Assembly: GCA_001464505.1 (NCBI GenBank) | Contig: LNEH01000209.1 | Location: 1 to 63,540, forward strand | Length of the DNA: 63,540 nucleotides | Direction of reading: 5' to 3' | Origin: Verrucomicrobia bacterium Ga0077533 | Lineage (GTDB): Bacteria; Verrucomicrobiota; Verrucomicrobiia; Opitutales; Opitutaceae | Shown: positions 41,435 through 48,449 of the stretch, one piece after another | Position numbering within the stretch: the stretch's first letter is position 1 | Layout: the number at the start of each line of letters is the position of its first letter | Program-made: the position numbers and the translations under genes | Notes under the pieces: model-generated | The model's input: only the letters and a program-made list of their open reading frames with translations | What the model was told of the DNA's origin: nothing | Databases searched by the model: none

Positions 41435-43468
41435 TTGGCGGCGGAGGTTCCCACCAGCGGCACGTAGTGTTCCTCACGCAGGTCGGCGGCGCGCCGGCCG
41501 GCCAGCAGCTGCCACCACACCCGTGCGTTCGCCGCCACGACGACGAGCACCAGCACCATGAACGCCCCCGTCACCGCCGCATCGATGTAATTGTTCAGCA
41601 ACTGCGAACGCCATGCCGCGATTTCCGCGGCACTGCCGCCGGTCGCGATCCGGTCTTCGAGGCCGCGCGCGATGGCCAGGAATCCGACCGGCGCGGGACT
41701 GAAGATTTTCATCCAGCCCGCCGTCATCGTCACGGCCAGCAGCCACGCCAGCGGCCCGAGCGTCACCCACGCATAGCGCGCGCGGCCCATCTTGATCAGC
41801 ACCGTGGTGCCGAGGGCAAAGGCGATGACCGCCAGCAGCTGGTTGGCCACGCCGAAAATCGGCCAGAGCGAATTGATGCCGCCAAGCGGATCCACCACCC
41901 CTTGGTAGAGAAACCAGCCCCACGCGCCGACAAACAGCGTCGTCGCCACCGTATTGCCGGTGAAGGATTTTGTGTCGCCGAGTTTCTTGGAAAACAAGCC
42001 CAGAAAATCCTGCACCAGGAAACGCCCCACGCGCGTGCCGGCGTCAAGGGTCGTCAGGATGAACAGCGCCTCGAACATGATGGCAAAGTGATACCACAGC
42101 GCCGAGGCGGTCTTGCCCCCCAGCACGCCGGAAAACATCTGGGCCATGCCGACCGCGAACGTCGGCGCCCCGCCCGTCCGCCCGACCATCGTTTTCTCCC
42201 CCACGCTGGCCGCCAGGTCGTTCATCTGCGCCGCCGTCACCGGGTAGCCGAGCGCGGTGACCTTGGCGACCACCGCCGCCGGGTCGCCCTTCATGTTCAC
42301 CGCGAAATATTCCCCGGGCTCCATCGCGCACGCCGCGATCAGCGCCATGATGCCCACGAGCATCTCCGTGACCATCGCGCCGTAGCCGACCAGGCGGATG
42401 TGGCTCTCCCGCGTGATCAGCTTCGGGGTCGTGCCCGACGAGATCAGCGAGTGGAAGCCCGACACCGCCGCGCACGCGATGGTGATGAAGACGAACGGAA
42501 ACCACGGCCCCGCCACGACCGGCCCCGTGCCGTCGATAAACTTCGTCAGCGCCGGCATCTTCAGCATCGGGCCCACGGCCACGATCGCCAGCCCCAGCGC
42601 GGCCACCGTGCCGATCTTCATGAACGTGCTCAGATAGTCCCGCGGCGCGAGCAGCCGAGGCCAGCAGCCCGTAACCCATGAGCCACCACGCCAGGGTTGT
42701 GCCCTTGAGCGTCAGCCAGCCCTCCAGCGCCGTGCCGTGGACGAACTGTCCGCCCCACACCGCCACCAGCAGCGCGACAACGCCGAAGCCACTCGTGCCG
42801 ATGAGCCACTTGCCGCTGGCGCCGCCATAGCGCATCGCGCAGCCCATGATGACGGCGATGGGCATCGTCGCCGCGATGGTGAACACGCCCCACGGGCTCT
42901 CCGCCAGCGCGTTGACCACCACCAGCCCGAGCACGGCGAGGAGGATGGTCATGATGGCGAGGATGCTCACGAGCGCCACCAGCCCCGCGAACGGCCCGAC
43001 CTCCTCGCGCACCATCTGGCCGAGGGATTTGCCGCGCCGCCGCACCGAGCAGAACATGATCACGCTGTCATGCACGGCGCCGCCGAGCGTGGCCCCGATC
43101 AGCATCCACAGCATCCCGGGCAGATAGCCGAACTGCGCCGCCAGCACGGGCCCGACCAGCGGCCCCGGCCCGGCGATGGCCGCAAAGTGATGGCCGAAGA
43201 CCACCCACTTGTTCGTCTGCACAAAGTCCTTCCCGTCCTCATTGACCTTCGCCGGCGTCGCCCGCAGCTCGTCGAGCGTCAGCACCTTCGCCATCAGCCA
43301 GGCCGAGTGAAACCGGTAGGCCACGGCGAACACGCACATCGCCGCGACCAGCATCCACAGCGCGCTCACCGGTTCGCCGCGCGACATCGCCAGCACGGCG
43401 ATGGACCCGACGCCCAGCGCCACGACGAGAGTCCAGGTTCCGACCCGCAGCCAAGAGGGGAATTTCAT
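41431..43468 (-). pseudogene. cstA: Carbon starvation protein A, interrupted by a ~14-base deletion
   Basis: CstA imports pyruvate or peptides under carbon starvation. The N-terminal frame starts at 43468 (MKFPSWLRVGTWTLVVALG) with the family signatures NKWVVFGHHFAAIAGPGPLVGPVLAAQFGYLPG and GAVHDSVIMF, up to WWLMGYGLLAS. The C-terminal frame resumes at LLAPRDYLSTFMKIGTVAALGLAI and runs to 41431 with HSLISSGTTPKLI and WPIFGVANQLLAVIAF. Relatives have about five residues (VLPVW-like) between the two, so roughly 14 bases are missing near 42650-42658. All other parts look intact, which suggests recent loss or an assembly fault. An internal ATG at 42621 might allow a C-terminal product. Confidence 0.85.
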
Positions 43469-43521
43469 GGGGTAAACGTCGGTTTAACTAGGGCCGTGAC
43501 CCTAAGCCTCCAAGCGTGAAA

Positions 43522-44631
43522 TCAGCGGCCGGTCTTCCGGCCGGCGGCGATTTTCCGTTTCAACCATTTTTCGTAGAGCGCGGCATTCAGCGGCAACTCG
43601 ACCGTCTGGCCGGTCCAGGCGGACAGGAGCATGGCGTTGGCCAGTTCGAGCGAGTGGATGCCCTCAACGGCGGGGGCGATCAGCGGCACCCCGTCGAGGA
43701 TCGCCACGGTAAAATTCGCCAGCACGTCGCTGTGCTGGCCGCCCTGGCCGAGACCGGCGATTTTTTCCTCCGTCGTGCCCGGGGTCAAAAAAAATTCGCG
43801 GGAAGTCCGGCAGAAGACTGACGCCGGCGTGGTGTTGCGGGTCAATTGCAGCACATCGTGCTCATAGACGATCCGCCCGCCGTCGGCGGCGATCTCCAGC
43901 CGGTTGGTGCCGGGCGCCTCACCAGTGGACGCAATGAACACGGCGTGCGCCCCGTCCTTGTATTCCAGGTAGGCGCTGACGTCGTCCTCCACCTCGATGT
44001 CGTGGTAGCGGCCGAAGTGGCAGTGGGCGCGCACGCGCGCCGGCATGCCGGTCATCCACTGGAGCAGGTCGAGGTGGTGCGGGCACTGGTTGAGCAGTAG
44101 GCCGCCGCCCTCGCCCGCCCAGGTCGCGCGCCAGGCACTGGATCGGTAGTAGGCCTCCGAGCGGAACCAATTCGTGATCGTCCAATTGATCCGCCGCACC
44201 GCGCCGAGGCTGCCGCCCCGCACGAGCTCGCGGATTTTTCGATAATACGGATTGGTGCGCTGGTTGAAGACCGCGCCGAACACCTGTTGCGGCCGGCGTT
44301 TCGCCGCCGCGATCAGGCGCACGGCCTCGGCCTTGTGCACCGCGATGGGCTTTTCCAGCAACACGTGCAGACCGGCTTTGAGCGCGGCGAGGGCCAGCGG
44401 CGCGTGCGACGGATGCGGCGTGGCTATCAGCACCGCGTCCACCAGCCCGGATTTCAGGAGCGCGACCGGTTCGGTGAAAAACTTCACTCCGGACAGACTG
44501 GGCCGGTGCGCGGGGGAACGCGTGGCCACGGCCGCCAGCGCCAGCCGCGGGATTTTCCCGTCGAGGATCAGCGCGGCATGCCCCGACCCCATTTTGCCGT
44601 AACCAATGAGACCGAGGCGGACTTTTTGCAT
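43522..44631 (-). CDS. Gfo/Idh/MocA family oxidoreductase
   Basis: 369 residues. NAD(P)-binding start RLGLIGYGKMGSGHAALIL, then AVLIATPHPSHAPLALAALKAGLHVLLEKPIAV with the Lys of the EKP motif, and GGGLLLNQCPHHLDLLQWMTG with the catalytic His region. Members oxidise or reduce sugars, cyclitols or their derivatives. The substrate is unknown. It stands alone between cstA and the tRNA gene. Confidence 0.92.
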   Translation of the reverse strand: MQKVRLGLIGYGKMGSGHAALILDGKIPRLALAAVATRSPAHRPSLSGVKFFTEPVALLKSGLVDAVLIATPHPSHAPLALAALKAGLHVLLEKPIAVHKAEAVRLIAAAKRRPQQVFGAVFNQRTNPYYRKIRELVRGGSLGAVRRINWTITNWFRSEAYYRSSAWRATWAGEGGGLLLNQCPHHLDLLQWMTGMPARVRAHCHFGRYHDIEVEDDVSAYLEYKDGAHAVFIASTGEAPGTNRLEIAADGGRIVYEHDVLQLTRNTTPASVFCRTSREFFLTPGTTEEKIAGLGQGGQHSDVLANFTVAILDGVPLIAPAVEGIHSLELANAMLLSAWTGQTVELPLNAALYEKWLKRKIAAGRKTGR

Positions 44632-44833
44632 GTCAGGTCAGAGTGAAATCCGGCGCGCTGCCGGTGTGGCGCAGCTCATTCCATCCGGCTCTTCGGGCAT
44701 CCGACAAGGAAGCCCGCTACCAGCGAGGAAGGCAATGCCTTTGGTGAGCGTGGCTTGCCCGACCGGGCCCGGTCCGCCCAGAAAATCCTTGCGCGAGGGG
44801 GTGCAGGCCGTAGCTTCCCCGATTCCGTGCTGG

Positions 44834-44910
44834 GTCCCCATCGTCTAGCCCGGTTAGGACACCACCCTTTCACGGTGAGAACCGGGGTTCGAATCCCCGT
44901 GGGGACGCCA
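44834..44910 (+). tRNA. tRNA-Glu (anticodon TTC), CCA encoded
   Basis: Acceptor arms GTCCCCA (44834-44840) and TGGGGAC (44900-44906) pair fully. Anticodon loop CTTTCAC gives TTC. T arm GGGGTTCGAATCCCC is canonical. The 3' GCCA is encoded. The last 11 bases, TGGGGACGCCA, recur at 45049-45059 and 45414-45424 in the direct repeats downstream. Confidence 0.97.
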
Positions 44911-44943
44911 ACGAAATGCCGCCGAAAGGCGGCTTTTTCGTTG
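44911..44943 (+). terminator. Terminator after tRNA-Glu
   Basis: Stem GCCGCC-GAAA-GGCGGC (44918-44933) with T run, extended by AACGAAA/TTTCGTT. Confidence 0.9.
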
Positions 44944-45007
44944 GCGCTGCGCAGCAGATCGGCCCCCTGAGGGGTTGGGGCGAAGCCCTGAGGCCACTTG
45001 CGGCCGA

Positions 45008-45116
45008 ATCAATCCCCGCCTGTCAGCCGTAGGCCCGGCGAAGGCCGATGGGGACGCCACCCGCCAGGCCTTTGGATTCCAAAGGCCGTGGCGAGGTGTC
45101 TCGCCGGAGCCCAAAG
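45008..45116. repeat. 109-bp direct repeat, upstream copy
   Basis: Begins ATCAATCCCCGCC, contains the GCCGTAGGCCCGGCGAAGGC hairpin, TGGGGACGCCA, the palindrome GGCCTTTGG-ATT-CCAAAGGCC, GGCGAG/CTCGCC, and ends GAGCCCAAAG. By eye it differs from the downstream copy (45373-45481) at 7 of 109 positions. It ends 16 bases before the GIY-YIG start codon. Confidence 0.9.
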
Positions 45117-45132
45117 AGCGAAGGCGGACAAT

Positions 45133-45519
45133 ATGCACTACGTTTACGTTCTGAAGTCGGTATCCCATCCACAGCACTATTACACCGGGGAAACCAGTGA
45201 TTTGCGCCAGCGATTCAAACAGCACAATGCCCGATCTTCCCGACACACGTCAAAATATGCCCCTTGGGAGCTGATATGGTATGCCGGATTTTCTGACCAT
45301 GCGACGGCGCTGCGTTTCGATGTGTTTTTGAAAACGGCCACTGGCCGGCAATTCCAGAAGCAGCATCTATCTATCAATCCCCGCCTCTCAGCCGAAGGCC
45401 CGGCGAAGGCTGATGGGGACGCCACCCGCCAAGCCTTTGGATTCCAAAGGCCTTGGCGAGGCGTCTCGCCGGAACCCAAAGGGAGTAAAGATCCTCGGGG
45501 CAAGCCCCGAGGCATTTGA
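45133..45519 (+). CDS. GIY-YIG nuclease domain protein in a repeat-flanked cassette
   Basis: 128 residues from ATG at 45133. The domain occupies residues 1-80: HYVYVLKSVSHPQHYYTGETSDLRQRFKQHN is the GIY-YIG strand pair (YVYVL ... YYTG) with the catalytic Arg, and DVFLKTATGRQFQKQHL ends the fold. The family includes small stand-alone nucleases of unknown role as well as UvrC and homing endonucleases. The last ~45 residues (RLSAEGPAKADGDATRQAFGFQ ...) are translated from the downstream 109-bp direct repeat, not from a protein domain. It lies about 220 bases after tRNA-Glu. Confidence 0.85.
   Translation: MHYVYVLKSVSHPQHYYTGETSDLRQRFKQHNARSSRHTSKYAPWELIWYAGFSDHATALRFDVFLKTATGRQFQKQHLSINPRLSAEGPAKADGDATRQAFGFQRPWRGVSPEPKGSKDPRGKPRGI
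45373..45481. repeat. 109-bp direct repeat, downstream copy
   Basis: About 94% identical by eye to 45008-45116, 365 bases away. It overlaps the 3' end of the GIY-YIG frame and includes a second TGGGGACGCCA. Confidence 0.9.
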
Positions 45520-45523
45520 TCAA
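45492..45523. repeat. CTCGGGGC-AAG-CCCCGAG hairpin
   Basis: Perfect 8-bp hairpin near the end of the GIY-YIG frame (about 45494-45512). It has no T run, so it is not a clear terminator. Confidence 0.5.
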
Positions 45524-45543
45524 GACAACTCTTGTCCGGCTTT

Positions 45544-45625
45544 TGTGGGAGCGACCTCTTGTCAGGCCATAGCGCTCGGGCGACGGCTGATGGTCGCGAC
45601 AGTCGCGTGCAAGCACGCTCCCACA
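45544..45625. repeat. TGTGGGAGCG palindromic repeat
   Basis: TGTGGGAGCG and CGCTCCCACA ends, 82 bases apart including both, with the inner GCGTGC-AA-GCACGC hairpin also seen at 1131-1148. Confidence 0.75.
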
Positions 45626-45693
45626 GGTTCCAGCCAAGCCGAAGCAAGCTCCGGAGTATTAAACCCACAGTGAATAAACCTGCCATGTGTCTT

Positions 45694-45739
45694 GGTTGGG
45701 TGTTGAACGTTGAATGTTGGGTGTTGAGCGTTGTCCGCA
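45694..45739. repeat. Short GTTGAAYGTTG-type tandem stretch upstream of purC
   Basis: Repeated GTTGAA, GTTGGGTGTTGA phrases in 46 bases just before the purC start. Low-complexity, role unknown. Confidence 0.5.
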
Positions 45740-45743
45740 GCCA

Positions 45744-46781
45744 ATGACCTTCGCTGAGATCGAATCCGCCCTCCCGACGACCGCCGTCACGTCGCTCGCA
45801 GACATCACCGCCCTGCTGCCTTTGCCTCGGAGTGTGCCGATGGACACAGCTCCGGGGACAAACACCGGGCTGGCAGCCCCTCGACAAACTCAGGGCCTTG
45901 AGCCTGTCGAAACGGCAGCCAGCAACGGCGCCACGCCAGTTCACCTCGCCTCCGGCAAGGTCCGCGAAATCTTCGACCTCGGCGACGCCCTGCTGCTCGT
46001 CGCCACCGACCGGCTCTCGGCCTTTGATGTGATTCTGCCCGACGGCATTCCGGGAAAAGGCGCCATCCTCACCCAGATGAGCCATTGGTGGTTCGCGCAG
46101 ACCGCCCACCTCATCCCCAACCACCTGCTGCCCGACCAGGCCGGCGAGTTCGCCCGCCGCGGGATCACGAATCGCGACCTGCAACTCCGCAGCATGGTCG
46201 TGAAAAAACTTAAACCCCTCCCCCTCGAGTGCGTCGCCCGCGGCTACCTCATCGGCGGCGGCTGGAGCGCCTACCAACACAACGGCGAGGTGTGCGGCCT
46301 CAAGCTCCCCGCCGGCCTGCGCCAGGCCGACAAACTCCCCGCCCCCATCTTTACGCCCACCACCAAGGCGCCCAAGGGCCAGCACGACGAGCCCATCACC
46401 GACGCGCAGGGCGCCGCCGTGATCGGCGAAAGACTCTACGCGCAGGTCAAGGCCCACAGCCTCGCGCTGTATCAGTTCGGCCATGACCGCGCCCGGCAGG
46501 CCGGCATGATCCTGGCCGACACCAAATTCGAGTTCGGCACCGATGCCGCCGGGAAACTCCATCTCATCGACGAGGTGCTCACGCCCGACTCCTCCCGTTT
46601 CTGGCCGGCCGACGAATACCGCCCGGGCGGCTCACCCCCCAGTTACGACAAGCAGTTCGTGCGCGACCACCTCCTCGCGCTCAAGTGGGACCAGAAACCC
46701 CCGGGTCCGCGCCTGCCCGCCGAGGTCATCACCCGCACCCGCGACAAATATCTGGCCGCCCTGCGCAATCTGATCGGATGA
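45744..46781 (+). CDS. purC: SAICAR synthetase with an in-frame repeat-derived N-terminal insertion
   Basis: PurC joins CAIR and aspartate in purine synthesis. 345 residues from ATG at 45744, against about 300 for this subfamily. The core is complete: LASGKVREIFDLGDALLLVATDRLSAFDVILPDGIPGKG, VVKKLKPLPLECVARGYLIGGGWSAY, FTPTTKAPKGQHDEPI, ILADTKFEFG and IDEVLTPDSSRFW. Residues ~22-65 (…PRSVPMDTAPGTNTGLAA, PRQTQGLEPVETA …) have no counterpart in the family and are encoded by two dispersed repeat modules. The DNA of the second module is a 30-bp palindrome. The insertion lies before the first ATP-binding strand, where it should be tolerated. Confidence 0.92.
   Translation: MTFAEIESALPTTAVTSLADITALLPLPRSVPMDTAPGTNTGLAAPRQTQGLEPVETAASNGATPVHLASGKVREIFDLGDALLLVATDRLSAFDVILPDGIPGKGAILTQMSHWWFAQTAHLIPNHLLPDQAGEFARRGITNRDLQLRSMVVKKLKPLPLECVARGYLIGGGWSAYQHNGEVCGLKLPAGLRQADKLPAPIFTPTTKAPKGQHDEPITDAQGAAVIGERLYAQVKAHSLALYQFGHDRARQAGMILADTKFEFGTDAAGKLHLIDEVLTPDSSRFWPADEYRPGGSPPSYDKQFVRDHLLALKWDQKPPGPRLPAEVITRTRDKYLAALRNLIG
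45821..45910 (+). repeat. Two palindromic modules inside purC
   Basis: Module 1: TTTGCCTCGG (45821-45830) and CCGGGGACAAACACCGG (45852-45868), also in the spacer at 13641-13692. Module 2: TCGACA ... TGTCGA palindrome at 45881-45910, 26 of 30 bases identical to 54526-54555 inside the ~200-bp element. Both are open in the purC frame. Confidence 0.85.
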
Positions 46782-46785
46782 TTTT

Positions 46786-46982
46786 ATACCAATAGCCCGA
46801 TGAAAATACCCTGTCATTGCGAGGAGCGCAGCGACGACTTGTCCGCCATAGCCTTGGCGACGGCGGAAGCAATCCAGCCGTTTCTGAGCCGGAGCCGAAG
46901 GGGCCCCGAGCCTGTCGAGGGGCTGGATCGCCACGGCGCACTTCGCGATGACAACAGGGTAAAAGGTAACGGCGATTGGTAT
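46786..46982. mobile_element. ~200-bp MITE-like composite element, copy A
   Basis: Ends ATACCAAT and ATTGGTAT, with imperfect terminal inverted repeats continuing about 40 bases (…TACCCTGTCATTGCGAGG and …TACCCTGTTGTCATCGCGAAG in mirrored order). Inside are the GACTTGTCCGCC hairpin repeat (46836-46870), AGCAATCCAGCC and half of the TGTCGA module. It has no reading frame. It starts 4 bases after the purC stop. Copy B at 54453-54652 is in the opposite orientation. Confidence 0.8.
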
Positions 46983-47020
46983 TACAGGAGAGAACAGAGC
47001 CAAGACAGGAGGGTTGAATC

Positions 47021-47045
47021 TCTCTGTTTCCTCTGTTACCTCCTG
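47021..47045. repeat. CTCTGTTTCCTC-GTTACCTCCTGT spacer motif
   Basis: CTCTGTTTCCTCTGTTACCTCCTGTGA directly before the start of the next gene. A near-identical copy lies at 48396-48421. Confidence 0.55.
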
Positions 47046-47050
47046 TGAAA

Positions 47051-47545
47051 ATGAATCCGTTTCTTCGTCTGAAGACCCTGTGTTGTTTCATTCTCCTGTT
47101 TGGTGGCGCTTTAGTGGTCACAAGTCCCGCCCGCTTGGGCGACACCCTCGCCGATATCTCCAAACACCGGGGCAAGCCCGCCGGCAAACCGGACAAGAAC
47201 AAGGCCCTGTGGTTGTTCGAGGGGGATGACGGGCAACTGGCTTATGCCGTCAAATTCGACGCCCACGGCCGGTCGATCGCCGAGACCCTGAAGCCTGCGC
47301 TGACCGGGCGGCGGCTGCACCAGGATATCGTCATGGATTTCATCAAAGCCCAGCGCGAGATCCTCGCGGACTCCAAGACCACACGCGAACTGGCGGCCGG
47401 AGAAAAATACACCTTCGCCGGCCAGGAACTCGTCGTGGCGGACAACGAATACGTCGTGGTGGACGAACCCCGCGGTTTCCTCCTCGTGTGGGTCCGCGGC
47501 TCGCTCCCTTCCGTTACGGTAATAGCTCCCGCTGCCCTGCAGTAG
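47051..47545 (+). CDS. Secreted protein of unknown function
   Basis: 164 residues from ATG at 47051 (47045 is an alternative). Signal peptide LKTLCCFILLFGGALVVTSPA. The mature part has ALWLFEGDDGQLAYAVKFDAHGRSIAETLKP and a C-terminal YTFAGQELVVADNEYVVVDEPRGFLLVWV. No catalytic motif seen. Similar small exported proteins appear in this bacterial group, but I cannot name a family. Confidence 0.7.
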   Translation: MNPFLRLKTLCCFILLFGGALVVTSPARLGDTLADISKHRGKPAGKPDKNKALWLFEGDDGQLAYAVKFDAHGRSIAETLKPALTGRRLHQDIVMDFIKAQREILADSKTTRELAAGEKYTFAGQELVVADNEYVVVDEPRGFLLVWVRGSLPSVTVIAPAALQ

Positions 47546-47646
47546 CACCTGACCGGACACCCAAGGAGTATTGCCGGGCACCAGTTTGCCCGTTCTGCTT
47601 CCCGCGTAACCATGGTGCCTAGCGTGATCAGCGGAGAATTTCTGCT

Positions 47647-48297
47647 TTAAGTCAGCTGAAACCCCAGCGCTTCGAGCTCGTTCAGGTGGAACGGCGCGCT
47701 GGCGAGCACTTCCTGCAGTTTGGCGAGCGCCTCGGCCAGTTTCGGCGACTGGAACACGCTCGCGCCGTCGTCGGAGTCATGCACCTGCACCACCCAGGCG
47801 CCGGTCGCCTCGTCGCCCACGTGAAACACCGCCCCGTGCAGGTAATTGCCGGGCAGCCCTGGGTGCGGGCCGGCGCCCGGCACGAGAAAGAGGGTGTGCA
47901 GCGGATCGTGGACGGCGGCCACACCGTGCTTGGCGCGGTGGTGGATGGCCTTGCCGATCACCATGACACGCTGCTTTTCCGCCCGGGCGCGCCGGTCGAT
48001 GGGCAACGATTGCACATAGCGGTCGTAGATGCTGGCGTTGGTCTCCAGCGCGTCATCGGTGATCTTCCCCGCGATGAAGTCGGCGAGGTTGTGGGCGTGA
48101 AAAAACGGGAGTTGCGCCAGCGAGCGCGCCGTGACGTGCCCGCCCTTGTGGTCAGCGGAGGCGTAAACCTGCTGCGCGGCGTAGAGCCGGCGGAGGGCAT
48201 CCTGATAGGCGGGGGTGGTCGGCACCGCGCCGATGGGACTGAGGTCGATCTTGTCGAGGACGGCGTGGTCGAATTCGGCGTTGGGGTCGGTGGACAT
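47647..48297 (-). CDS. Conserved protein of unknown function (216 aa)
   Basis: 216 residues, cytoplasmic, no membrane span. Segments: AEFDHAVLDKIDLSPIGAVPTTPAYQDALRRLY, HVTARSLAQLPFFHAHNLADF, QRVMVIGKAIHHRAKHGVAAVHDPLHTLFLVPGAGPHPGLPG and HGAVFHVGDEATGAWVVQVHDS. The His-rich IHHRAKHG and HDPLH pieces could bind metal. Family not recognised. Confidence 0.7.
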   Translation of the reverse strand: MSTDPNAEFDHAVLDKIDLSPIGAVPTTPAYQDALRRLYAAQQVYASADHKGGHVTARSLAQLPFFHAHNLADFIAGKITDDALETNASIYDRYVQSLPIDRRARAEKQRVMVIGKAIHHRAKHGVAAVHDPLHTLFLVPGAGPHPGLPGNYLHGAVFHVGDEATGAWVVQVHDSDDGASVFQSPKLAEALAKLQEVLASAPFHLNELEALGFQLT

Positions 48298-48395
48298 GGG
48301 GTGAGATGAAGTAAACCACAGAAGTCACGGAACACACGGAAGTTTTAGCAGGAGGGAACAGAACCCATGCAAGCAAGGTTGGGTTCACACCCTCT

Positions 48396-48421
48396 GTTTC
48401 CTCCGTTACCTCCTGTAAGAA
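48396..48421. repeat. CTCTGTTTCCTC-GTTACCTCCTGT spacer motif, second copy
   Basis: Matches 47021-47045 except for one base (CCGTTACC versus CTGTTACC). It lies between two minus-strand genes, so it does not sit before a start codon here. Confidence 0.55.
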
Positions 48422-48449
48422 TCTGTTCTCCGTTCCCGGTCCTCTGGCT

